In this document: positions 9,375 through 17,095 of the stretch, in pieces
Layout: each line of letters begins with the position of its first letter
Numbering within the stretch: position 1 is the stretch's first letter
NCBI GenBank assembly: GCA_030849075.1
Contig: JASAOO010003059.1
Coordinates: forward strand, 1-19,710
Origin: Zelonia costaricensis
Taxonomy: Eukaryota; Euglenozoa; Kinetoplastea; Trypanosomatida; Trypanosomatidae
Direction: 5' to 3'
Length of the DNA: 19,710 bases
Notes under the pieces: generated by a model
Seen by the model: only the letters and a program-made list of their open reading frames with translations
Databases searched by the model: none
What the model was told of the DNA's origin: nothing
Made by a program: the position numbers and the translations under genes

Positions 9375-9399
9375 CCCCTCCCCCACCCCCACCCCCCCC
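9375..9399 (-). other. Sense-strand G-quadruplex candidate after the stop codon of the large RCC1 gene
   Basis: On the minus strand the sequence is G8-T-G5-T-G5-A-G4, four G runs separated by single-base loops, starting 33 nt after the stop codon at 9433. In the transcript this would be a very stable RNA G-quadruplex candidate in the proximal 3' UTR. It sits inside a block (9246-9430) whose plus strand is C-rich, opposite to the purine-rich plus strand seen in most of the spacers. Confidence 0.65.
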
Positions 9400-9432
9400 T
9401 TGGCGTCCCTTCACGCGCCACCGCCCTCGTAT

Positions 9433-12400
9433 CTACATGTCCCGGGTCGAGTCTTCGGGCTGCCGCACGAGCACCTTTAGACCTGTCTGTGCCATGCCCA
9501 CCTCGTCCTTTGTGGGCCGGTGCTTCTCCATGACCACGCAGATCTGCTCCCATCCGGCAAAGCAGCGGAGGCCAAATATGTGTTCGCCCGACGCGGCCGA
9601 GGGCGGGACGAGCGGCTGCGGCTGCGGCTGCGGCACGCTCTGTGGCGCGGGCACGGCGTCTTGGCGCGGCGACCGCGTCTTGGGCGGCCGTTCGGTCCCC
9701 TGTGGCGGCAGCGACAACGCCGACGGCGACCCGCCCCTCCTCCCTGCAGGCGGCGGCGGCGTCAACTCGCGGCCCGCGTGCTCGGCGGCGGCGCGTGCAG
9801 CGACGCGGCCGGCCCCAGCGCTGTGCACAGAGGACCGCTCCGGTCCCGGCGTCCGCGGCGGCACCAGCGCAACCGGCAGCGGCGAGTCGCCCGAGGAGGC
9901 GGTGCCCCACGTCGCCGACGACGTCATGCGACCCTGCACCGCTGCCGCCGTTCGCGAGCGGACTGCCGGCGCAGCGGCGTGGTCGATGACACGGTGGGGT
10001 GGCATGGGCGTGTAGGCGTCCGCCTCGCTGGGCACCTCGGAGTTGGTGAGCTGCGCCGCGGCGGGCGAAGTCGGGTACTCGTCGTTGTGGAGGTAGGCCT
10101 CCGCGCCGGTCGAGTTAGCTGCCACCTCGGCGTTCGCGGTGTCCAGGTCCCAGCCGAGCTCACTCCGGCCCCCCTCGGCACTCCGCGTGCCGGCCGTCGC
10201 AGCTGCCGTCGGCTGACGCACGCTCTCGGGGGCGCTGCGTGGCAGCCCCGACAAGCTTGGCAGCAAGTAGTTGGGCAACGAGTCCTGCCCGTAGTCAAAC
10301 GGCGCCGCCGCCTCCGAATCCGCACTGGCGTGTGACGTGCGCCCCCCGGCCACAGCGATGGAGCGCGAGGACGGCAGGTGCGAGCTGCCGTGGTGGCTCC
10401 ACGGTGCAAGGTGGCCGCCGCTGGGGCTGGGACGGCGCACGGGGGCAGGCCGCTTGTCCACACGCGGCAGCGTGCCGAGGTCGGAGCCGTGGCCGGACAT
10501 CCGCGTCGGCGACGGCGGCTCGGGGTGGCGGGTGTGCTGGCCGTCGGTGGGCAGCACCGCGGACATCGTTGCGGCTGCCGCGTGGAGGCTGGTGGAGGAG
10601 GAGGAGGCCGTGGAGGCGGTGGAGGTGCCCTCCTCTTCCTCGTCCGGCAGCGCCGCCCCCACCTCCGTGACGGTCTGGGGCAGCCTCGAACGCGGCGCAC
10701 TCGCGGCCGCCGTCGCGCTCTTCGTGTTGCCGTTGCCGGTGTCCTCCCCACCGGCACCAGAGCCGCGCGGTGCGGCCGCGGCAGCTGTAGCGGCGGCGGC
10801 GGCGCTCTGTGGCGCAGCACTAGGGGCTGGCTCATTCACGTCGACCGAAAAGACGGGCTGCGGCGTGCTGTGGAAGCTCGGCAGGAGGTAGCGCTGTCCG
10901 CCGTGCCGGATGCGGCCCGAGACGCGCACCTGGCCGTCTTCGAACACCACGACACCGAACTGGGTCGTGAAGGCGGCGTCGCGCACGTCGCGGGCGACGG
11001 AGGTTGGGGTCGTGATCGCGGTAGCGCGGTCCAGGGCCGCCTCGCCATCGCGCCGCGTCCCGTTCGCCGCCACCGCTGCACCCGCAGTGGCAGCAACCGT
11101 AGCGCCGGTGCCGGCGGCCGTGCTTGTGGTGCCGCCGTTCGTGGGCACCCCGCACTCGCCATACCGGTTCATGCCCCACACCCAGAGCTCGCCCTCGTCG
11201 CTGATCGCGAACGAGTTGTGCGGCCCGCAGCCGATGCAGCGGATTGTCTGCGAGATCGCGACCCGAACGGGCAGCGGCGTGACAGCCGTAAAGCAGTCCG
11301 CTCCCGGTGCGGCGGCGGCGCTGGCGTTGCCCAGCACACCGACGCCCCAGGCAAACACGCCGCACGACGCCGTCATAGCGAGCGCGTGGCGCCGCCCGGC
11401 TGCCACCGCGACCACGTCGCGCAGCCCCGGCACCGGCGTCGGGACGGCGACGGCGGCGACGGTGCGCGGGCCGTTCGGCGGCGGCGTCCCGATGCCGCAG
11501 TAGACCGCCTCCCCATGCGTGAGCACCTCGCCGTCCGCCGTGAGGGCCACGACGAAGCTCGCCCCGCACGCCACCTGCACCACCCGATGCTTCCCGTAGG
11601 CGGTCAGGCGGACCGGCGCGAAAACGTGGGGCGCGGTGGCGGGCTGACACAGCTTGTGGTACTCGTTACTGCCCCACCCATACACAATCCCCTCCGCGTC
11701 CAAGGCAACGGCGAAGTCGGGGCCGCACCGCACGTGCTGGATCGCCACGTCAGGCGGGAGGCACACCTCGCCGAAGGTCGCTGCGACCGTCACGTCCTCC
11801 TTGCGCGCCGGCCGCATGCAGTCGCCGATGCCCAGCTGCCCCCGCTCGCCGCGGCCGATGGCGACGAGGGAGTTGTTCTCCGAGAGGACGACAAGAAAGC
11901 CGGCGCCCGAGGCGGCGCAGCGGACGCCGTTGCGCACGACCAGGCTCGACACCCTCGACACCTCGTCGATTGTGGAGTGCCCCACCACCATCACGGCAGT
12001 GCGACGGTGCACGACACCAGCCATGCCGTGCAGGTGGCTCGAGTGCAGCGTCAGCGTCACGTAGTTCGTCAGGACGCGCACCGGGGCACACAGGCGCCGC
12101 CCGTAGCCGAGCCCCACCCCGCATGTCCGATACGACCCGCACGCCACGACGTCGCCGTCCGCGAGGAGGATGCAGGTGTGCTCCCGCGCACACGCGACGG
12201 CCACCGCTTTGCCGGGCAGCGCCATCATCGTTGGCAACCGCCGCGACGCCAGCCCGCGGAGCCCGAGCTGGCCCTCCGTGTTCTCGCCAAAGACGTACAC
12301 GGCGCCGGTGCTGGTCAGGACGGCGCTGTGTGCGTTGGAGCAGCTCGCGTCGACGGCGAAGCAGGACCGCAGACCCTCCACAAAGCGCGGCCGCACCTCC

Positions 12401-14691
12401 GACGTGTCCGTGCCGTGCCCAAGGCGGCCATTTCGGCCCACTCCCCACGTGAACACCTCGCCCTTCCGGGAAATGGCGAGGGCGTGCCACGGACCGGCCC
12501 GCACCGCCGCCATCGGGGTTGGCGGGGTGAGCCGGAGGTGGACCACCTGCCGCGCGCACTTGCACTGGTCCGGCGCCAAACTGTTCTCGAGGCTCTTGTC
12601 GCTCATTTTGCACCCCAGCATCGACGCGATGCCCCACGTCCCCAGCACGCCGTTGTCGAAGAGGAGCACCCCAAAGAACTGGCCATAGCAGATGTCGAGC
12701 ACCTTGAACACGCCAGAGCGCAGCCGAACCGGGGTCAGCACGCGGCTCGCATCCGGCATCTTGAGGCACTGCCCGTAGACGTTGTGGCCCCAGCAGTAGA
12801 GTGCGTTGTTGGACGACACCGCCGCGGCGCACGCCGTGCCAGCAGCGATGCGAGTTACTGGATCGCTGTCGCGGAGAAGGACGCGCTGCAGCTTGGTTGC
12901 ACCGGCCTCGGCGTAGCGCACGCTGCGCTCGCCAATCCCAAGCTGTCCGTTGTCGGCTCGGCCGCAGCAGTACAAGGTGCCGTCAACCGTCAGGGCGTAC
13001 GTGACGGCGAGGCCGCACGCCACCTGCGCCACCCGCATCGACGTGTGCACAGGAAGCGGCAGGTAGACGAAGGCGGACGAGCCACCGTCTTCGGCTGCCC
13101 CGGTGGGGAGTGCGGTTGCCGGCGACGGCGCCCGCATCAATGCACCCCGTGTGGACACTGACGCGTGAGACAGCAACGGCGCCTCGGGAGCCGCAGCCGC
13201 TGGAACCAACGCGGCGGTGATCGGGGACTTCTCGCCGCCTCGCACCGCCAGCGCGCCGCTCTGCGGGCTCGCCTTGCCCGCGCCGTGGTCTCCGGTCCCG
13301 GTCGTGCCCCGTGCCGGCTCGAGCGCGTGCCGCGTGTGGTGCTGTCGGCGCGGGCCCAGCGCGCCCTTCGCCGACGACCCCCAGCTGAGCAGCGCACCTT
13401 GCTCCAGGTACTGCCGCAGCAGCGGGCTGTCGAGGCACCGACGGTGGTACACGGCAGCACCGGTGTTGGCAGCCGGGAACGCCATCTCGTTGTGGAAGAG
13501 AAAAGCTTGCCGCCCGTCTTCGTCAGCGGCGACCGCCGTGCCCGAGCTCGCGGCCGACCCGCGGAGGTGCGACGCGAGTCCCAGCATCGATCCCCAGACG
13601 TTAAAACGAGTCGGCGGCGACTGTGACCGTGGCGGCGTCTCTTGCGGCGACCGCACCTCAACATGTGCCTGTTGACGCTCGCGCCATGTCTCGAGTCGCG
13701 CCAGGTCCTCCGTCGTGGGCAGCCTCGGCACGCAGCCGACACCGTGGTACGCCGTGAAGAGCACCACAGGCGTGGGGAACTGCGCCGTCATCGGGATCTC
13801 TGGCGCCAGCGACGGCGCCCCGGGTGTGTTGCGGCTGGCGGCGTCTTCGGCAACGTGATTGGCTGAAGGCGGTGAACCGTTGCCGTGCCCGTGCAGCGGC
13901 ATGTTCACATAAAGCGGGTTCACTGGGAAAGGCGCGTTGATGGCCTTCCTGGGCAACTCGCGGTACCACCGCGCAGGCTGCAGCGGCAGGTCGGTCGAGG
14001 TGCCAGGGATGGAGACAAGCACGGCGCTACGGTTTTGAATGTTGCGGCGCAGCGGCGGGGTCGTCGAGGCGCCGGTGGCTGGCGGTTGCGGATTGACGGG
14101 GCTTGACGACGCCGCACCGTTGGTGCCGCCACTGGTCGCCGGAGCTGTTGCATGTGTCGTGTGGTGCGGGAGGGCCGGAATAAACTCCGTCGCCTCGATC
14201 GTGGGGGCCGGGAATGGCGAGCCGCGGTCCGCCTCCGTCGAGCCCATCAGGAGGTTCAGAGAGGTCGGGTTTCGTAGCAGGTCGTGGGGGCGGCACCCGT
14301 ACACGCGAGTCACCAAGAACACAAACATAACGACGTAGTACCTCTGCCACCGCGAAAGGACAAAGTAGGAGTCGAGGCTCATCTCGCGACAGCGCTGCAA
14401 ACCAAGCGCCAGAAGCGCGCTCTTCACATGGTGGCCTTCTTCCCTGACTCGCACGCCGAGGATCGCCAGAACCCGCATCGCGTTAAATGCATCCGGGGAA
14501 GGGCCCAGTGGATTTGGCACAGGCGCCTCGCGCAGCGCCTGCCCCTCCTGGAGCAGCATTGTCGTGAGGACATTGTACACCCTTGCGGGGCTCCGCCCGG
14601 TAGGCGGTGCCAGGCCAGCCTCGATGCAGTCGATGATATCGGGGAGGCTGGACGCGTCGCCCTGAAACAGCCGCCTCCAAGCGGCCTCCAT
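9433..14691 (-). CDS. Large 14-unit RCC1-repeat protein with low-complexity insertions (1752 aa)
   Basis: The start is the ATG at 14689-14691, the first AUG after the predicted acceptor. The frame is open 45 bases further upstream to a GTG, but trypanosomatids are not expected to use that. The stop is TAG at 9433-9435. Residues 1-150 look helical and include a short hydrophobic stretch (YYVVMFVFLVTRVYG, about 118-132) too short to be a confident membrane helix. Residues 150-430 are Pro/Ser/Thr/Ala-rich linker. Fourteen RCC1-like units begin at about 432, 571, 629, 681, 744, 796, 846, 897, 940, 1001, 1054, 1111, 1167 and 1253. The best match is unit 5 (VFTWGVGRNGRLGHG). Insertions fall in unit 1 (about 90 residues), unit 13 (about 40, Ala/Thr-rich) and unit 14 (about 415 residues of Ala/Pro/Ser/Thr). 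The closing strand (IFGLRCFAGWEQICVVMEK, near 1705-1723) follows the last insertion. RCC1 domains form seven-bladed propellers that bind proteins or nucleotide-exchange partners. No kinase, HECT, FYVE or other catalytic domain is visible, so function is unknown. It is colinear with the next gene downstream. Confidence 0.95.
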   Translation of the reverse strand: MEAAWRRLFQGDASSLPDIIDCIEAGLAPPTGRSPARVYNVLTTMLLQEGQALREAPVPNPLGPSPDAFNAMRVLAILGVRVREEGHHVKSALLALGLQRCREMSLDSYFVLSRWQRYYVVMFVFLVTRVYGCRPHDLLRNPTSLNLLMGSTEADRGSPFPAPTIEATEFIPALPHHTTHATAPATSGGTNGAASSSPVNPQPPATGASTTPPLRRNIQNRSAVLVSIPGTSTDLPLQPARWYRELPRKAINAPFPVNPLYVNMPLHGHGNGSPPSANHVAEDAASRNTPGAPSLAPEIPMTAQFPTPVVLFTAYHGVGCVPRLPTTEDLARLETWRERQQAHVEVRSPQETPPRSQSPPTRFNVWGSMLGLASHLRGSAASSGTAVAADEDGRQAFLFHNEMAFPAANTGAAVYHRRCLDSPLLRQYLEQGALLSWGSSAKGALGPRRQHHTRHALEPARGTTGTGDHGAGKASPQSGALAVRGGEKSPITAALVPAAAAPEAPLLSHASVSTRGALMRAPSPATALPTGAAEDGGSSAFVYLPLPVHTSMRVAQVACGLAVTYALTVDGTLYCCGRADNGQLGIGERSVRYAEAGATKLQRVLLRDSDPVTRIAAGTACAAAVSSNNALYCWGHNVYGQCLKMPDASRVLTPVRLRSGVFKVLDICYGQFFGVLLFDNGVLGTWGIASMLGCKMSDKSLENSLAPDQCKCARQVVHLRLTPPTPMAAVRAGPWHALAISRKGEVFTWGVGRNGRLGHGTDTSEVRPRFVEGLRSCFAVDASCSNAHSAVLTSTGAVYVFGENTEGQLGLRGLASRRLPTMMALPGKAVAVACAREHTCILLADGDVVACGSYRTCGVGLGYGRRLCAPVRVLTNYVTLTLHSSHLHGMAGVVHRRTAVMVVGHSTIDEVSRVSSLVVRNGVRCAASGAGFLVVLSENNSLVAIGRGERGQLGIGDCMRPARKEDVTVAATFGEVCLPPDVAIQHVRCGPDFAVALDAEGIVYGWGSNEYHKLCQPATAPHVFAPVRLTAYGKHRVVQVACGASFVVALTADGEVLTHGEAVYCGIGTPPPNGPRTVAAVAVPTPVPGLRDVVAVAAGRRHALAMTASCGVFAWGVGVLGNASAAAAPGADCFTAVTPLPVRVAISQTIRCIGCGPHNSFAISDEGELWVWGMNRYGECGVPTNGGTTSTAAGTGATVAATAGAAVAANGTRRDGEAALDRATAITTPTSVARDVRDAAFTTQFGVVVFEDGQVRVSGRIRHGGQRYLLPSFHSTPQPVFSVDVNEPAPSAAPQSAAAAATAAAAAPRGSGAGGEDTGNGNTKSATAAASAPRSRLPQTVTEVGAALPDEEEEGTSTASTASSSSTSLHAAAATMSAVLPTDGQHTRHPEPPSPTRMSGHGSDLGTLPRVDKRPAPVRRPSPSGGHLAPWSHHGSSHLPSSRSIAVAGGRTSHASADSEAAAPFDYGQDSLPNYLLPSLSGLPRSAPESVRQPTAAATAGTRSAEGGRSELGWDLDTANAEVAANSTGAEAYLHNDEYPTSPAAAQLTNSEVPSEADAYTPMPPHRVIDHAAAPAVRSRTAAAVQGRMTSSATWGTASSGDSPLPVALVPPRTPGPERSSVHSAGAGRVAARAAAEHAGRELTPPPPAGRRGGSPSALSLPPQGTERPPKTRSPRQDAVPAPQSVPQPQPQPLVPPSAASGEHIFGLRCFAGWEQICVVMEKHRPTKDEVGMAQTGLKVLVRQPEDSTRDM
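9592..10836 (-). repeat. Low-complexity coding insertion inside RCC1 unit 14
   Basis: About 415 codons of Ala-, Pro-, Ser-, Thr- and Gly-rich sequence separate the first part of RCC1 unit 14 from its closing strand. It includes homopolymeric Ala and Ser stretches (for example STASTASSSSTS) and a PQPQPQPL run near the end, encoded by an imperfect GGCTGC-type repeat on the plus strand (about 9610-9635). The neighbouring 845-aa paralog has only about 35 residues at this position. The segment is probably disordered. Confidence 0.8.
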
Positions 14692-15638
14692 AGCGCGTGA
14701 AACAAATGCACCTGCGACGGAAGGCGGCTCGCTCACCTCTCCGACTGTGGCTGAAGGCGTTCACGCAAGACAGAGGAAAAGGAGATTGTCGAGCGGCAAA
14801 GTCGAAGGCGGCCCTAGAAAAAACGAGCGGGAGGTAGAAGACAAGAAGCTAGGCGAGACAACTAGACGATGAAAGTGGCAGCCCGTCAACCGCCTTGGTG
14901 TGTGTGCGCACGTGTGTGTGAGTGGGTGGGTGGATGGTTGGGTGGGAGGCGCGATGTGAGTGTCTACGGGGCGGGGAAAGGGGAAAAGGCAGGTTTGTTC
15001 TCTCCGGTCTCCGTGAGCGGCCGCGCTGTCCCTCAAATCTGTGCGCTGTGCACTGCAGTAAGAGCGAAGGTGTGTGCCCACAGAGCGAGAAGGATGGACG
15101 ACAACGGAGTGTGGAGGGGATCGCAGAGAGAAGCGGAAAGGTGTGAGTGGTCAAGCTAGGACGAGGATCGACAGCACCCCGCGTAGCATCGACGTTGCAA
15201 AATGTTTTTCACAGGGAAAGCAAGGCGCGCGCTCGCGCGTTAGGCACCTCGCTAAACAATTGATGCGGAGAACCCCATGAAGTCAACAGCAGAACAGAAA
15301 AAAAAAAAAACGCAAGTCGAGGAACAAGCGGAGAGTGGGGAGAACAAGCACGCAGTCTAGGCGCCGATTCTCACCGCGCCGCTTGGCGTCGGGCAAGCAG
15401 CACCGGGGCAGTCCCGGCCAGCTTAGAGACGCGTATAGAGGACGCGGCAAATGCCGTACTGTGGCAATCGCGAAACTGACACCAGCAGCGATGGTCGCGA
15501 GATGTGCGGAGATGTAGGAGTTGCGTATAGGCCTCTTGTTGTGTGATTCGCTCGGTGACGAGCACGTGACACGGTTATGCAGCGAAGTCTAATTTTCGAG
15601 GAAACGAATCATGCGCCCCAATCTCCGAGCTCACGAAT
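14692..15638. other. Intergenic spacer between the RRM gene and the large RCC1 gene
   Basis: These 947 bases contain no supported gene. In transcript sense they hold the 3' UTR of the RRM gene, with a run of 13 T residues (plus-strand A run at 15298-15310), and then the 5' UTR of the large RCC1 gene. The right-hand 600 bases have mixed composition. The left-hand part is pyrimidine-rich in transcript sense. Short open frames here encode low-complexity or unrecognisable peptides. Confidence 0.6.
14814..14848 (-). promoter_or_regulatory. Predicted trans-splice acceptor of the large RCC1 gene
   Basis: The minus strand reads a pyrimidine-rich stretch of about 33 nt ending in TTTTTTCT, then AG at 14815-14814. 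The resulting 5' UTR is about 122 nt and contains no AUG before the ATG at 14691. A second tract (about 14768-14784) with an AG at 14752-14751 could serve as an alternative, giving a UTR of about 60 nt. Confidence 0.6.
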
Positions 15639-16115
15639 TCACAGCGTGACACTGAGACGAGCAAGCCACTGTGTGTACGTTTCCGCCTCGGTGTTGTACA
15701 TTTGAGGCACAACCGCCTCCTCGCAACGCTCCACCGTGATTCCCTTCTGCTCACCATTCGCCGGTGTGGATGTCTGCGCGGCAGACAGGAAGAAGTGCTC
15801 GCCCTTGTCAAAGTCGCTGTTTAGCTCGTCAGCTGCCAGGACGCCACTGCGATAATCCTTGAACTTGACAAAAGCAGTGCCCAGGAAGCGACCCGACTTG
15901 CGATGGCGCACGAAGCGAACGTCGACGACTTCGCCAAACTGAGAAAAAACGGTGGCGACGTCGCCTTCGGAAAGCTGCGGCGTGCTGTCCTCCTCGGTTA
16001 GGCCGCTCAAGGGGTGACTGAGCAGGCGTCGCACCACAACCCAAGGCGTGTCACCAAGCAGATCATGGTAGTCGGCCGTGTACGGACCTGAGTTGCCGCT
16101 CCGAAACTTCTTCAT
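15639..16115 (-). CDS. Single-RRM RNA-binding protein, Ist3/Snu17/RBMX2-like (158 aa)
   Basis: The protein has one RNA recognition motif spanning about residues 24-130. The RNP2-like strand is WVVVRRLL (24-31). RNP1 is LGTAFVKF (78-85), preceded by VDVRFVRHRKSGRF. The helix-1 segment GDVATVFSQFGEVVDVRFVR and the post-RNP1 segment DYRSGVLAADELN closely match the pattern of the Ist3/Snu17 (human RBMX2) family. That family belongs to the RES complex bound to the activated spliceosome's U2 SF3b. The upstream TADYHDLLGD also recalls the conserved N-terminal segment of that family. Oddities are a roughly 15-residue insertion between the RNP2 strand and helix 1, and an RNP1 with Leu in place of the first basic residue and Thr in place of the first aromatic one. 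I chose the ATG at 16115 over the in-frame ATG at 16319 because the predicted splice acceptor falls between them and the extra 68 residues look like translated UTR. The RRM call is firm; the Ist3 assignment is moderate. Confidence 0.9.
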   Translation of the reverse strand: MKKFRSGNSGPYTADYHDLLGDTPWVVVRRLLSHPLSGLTEEDSTPQLSEGDVATVFSQFGEVVDVRFVRHRKSGRFLGTAFVKFKDYRSGVLAADELNSDFDKGEHFFLSAAQTSTPANGEQKGITVERCEEAVVPQMYNTEAETYTQWLARLSVTL

Positions 16116-17095
16116 CTCGGACGTCTGCAGCCGAGACTCAGCCGGGAAGTTGACTTGCGCGACAACGCTGGTGGACAAACGTGTGCAAGGCAAAGGCCGA
16201 CACACTGTCTGACAATTGAGATCAAGGAACAGCAGCGGCACAGAGGAGGTGCAGAGGAGAAGAAAGTGGCTACTCCGTGAAAAGCAGAGGTAGGGGTTGC
16301 ACAGTTCACTGCATTCCACAACAGCTACTTACCAGCAACAGCACGCGCCGTATTCCCGGCCTTTCTTTTTTTCTTCTCTTCAGCAGCTCGTGTGTAACCT
16401 GGTTCGTTTTGAAATTTCACTTTGCTCAAGCTCTGCGAACGTGTGGCTTCCGCCCTAAGAAAGCGTAAAGCTCTTTTGCTGGTTCTTTTTGGGGGGTTCG
16501 TTTTGTGCTGTCACCTGCACGGAGAATGAAAAGGAAATGGGTTTGAGTCGTGCCCCTCTAAACTCGTACCCGAGAGCCGAAAAGAGTAAACGGCGGCTAG
16601 ACGAAAAATGAAAAAACGGGTTGGGATTGCGGAAAAAAGAAAAGAAGTCGGAGAAGCGGCATCCTTAGCTTTTTCCCCCAATCACCAACCGTTAGCATTC
16701 CAATTCCGTGAGTGGCAGCACACAATGAGGCGTAGATGTTCTCGTCGCAGGCGGACGCTTTTTCACAGAGACGCACCACAAAGAAAACGACAGCAAGCAG
16801 GCAACGATGAAGAAAGGAAAAAAGGAGTGCGTCGCTGCATCAGAGCTCTAAGAACAGTAGCTAGTCTACTCCGCTTCGCTACAGAAGGTCTTTTTCTTGT
16901 AAGCATGGAAAGTACCAGGCGGAGAGCGCCATCTAATTCAACCTGTACACGGTTTTTCAAGCAAATAACAACAAGACCAGATGTCCAAGAACGCGAGGAC
17001 ACACGAGGGGAAAAAACGCGGTAAAAACGACCGAAGCGCCACCTCAACTTCCCATTTTTTTTTTCCTGCAGCGATGGGTGGTGGACTGGTCGATT
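16116..17095. other. Intergenic spacer between the 551-aa and RRM genes
   Basis: This stretch of about 980 bases holds no gene I can support. The part next to the RRM gene (16116-16208) is its predicted 5' UTR. The rest should be the 3' UTR of the 551-aa gene. It is less GC-rich than the coding sequence. It contains two polypyrimidine-AG stretches that read in the wrong (plus) direction, at 16359-16383 and 17054-17071. A 138-codon plus-strand open frame (16608-17024) has no recognisable domain and is not called. Confidence 0.6.
16209..16267 (-). promoter_or_regulatory. Predicted trans-splice acceptor of the RRM gene
   Basis: In transcript sense a 27-nt C/T-rich tract (16267 down to 16241) is followed by the first AG at 16210-16209, in the context TTGTCAG. 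There is no AG between tract and acceptor. Splicing here gives a 93-nt 5' UTR and makes the ATG at 16115 the first start codon. It also places the upstream in-frame ATG at 16319 outside the mature mRNA. This is the clearest acceptor in the window and it decides the start of the gene. Confidence 0.7.

Larger units (their letters stand above)
7870..9432. other. Intergenic spacer between the two RCC1-repeat genes
   Basis: This 1563-base spacer holds the 3' UTR of the large RCC1 gene and the 5' UTR of the 845-aa gene. It contains a C-rich block on the plus strand next to the upstream stop codon (9246-9430), CA tracts at 9005-9033 and 7919-7933, and a run of 12 A residues at 8121-8132. One undetermined base (N) is at 8183. 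The plus strand is otherwise mostly purine-rich. No coding sequence is supported; the open frames covering it are low-complexity. Confidence 0.6.

Noticed and set aside
10378..13161. Plus-strand open frame of 927 codons opposite the large RCC1 gene
   Set aside because: The same antisense effect of high GC at third positions. The peptide is dominated by Arg, His, Ala and Asp and has no recognisable fold, while the minus frame carries clear RCC1 units.
14692..14736. GTG start 15 codons upstream of the large RCC1 ATG
   Set aside because: Trypanosomatid nuclear genes start at AUG. The first AUG after the predicted acceptor is at 14691.
16116..16319. N-terminal extension of the RRM protein to the ATG at 16319
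   Set aside because: The predicted trans-splice acceptor at 16209-16210 lies inside it, and the extension reads as translated pyrimidine-rich UTR (Ser/Leu/Cys-rich).
16490..16512. GGGGGGTTCG sequence resembling a tRNA B box
   Set aside because: It lacks the full GGTTCGANNCC box, an A box and any cloverleaf pairing that I could find.
16608..17024. Plus-strand 138-codon frame in the spacer after the 551-aa gene
   Set aside because: It is Arg/Lys-rich with no domain or hydrophobic core, on the strand opposite all other genes, and has no close splice acceptor that clearly serves it.
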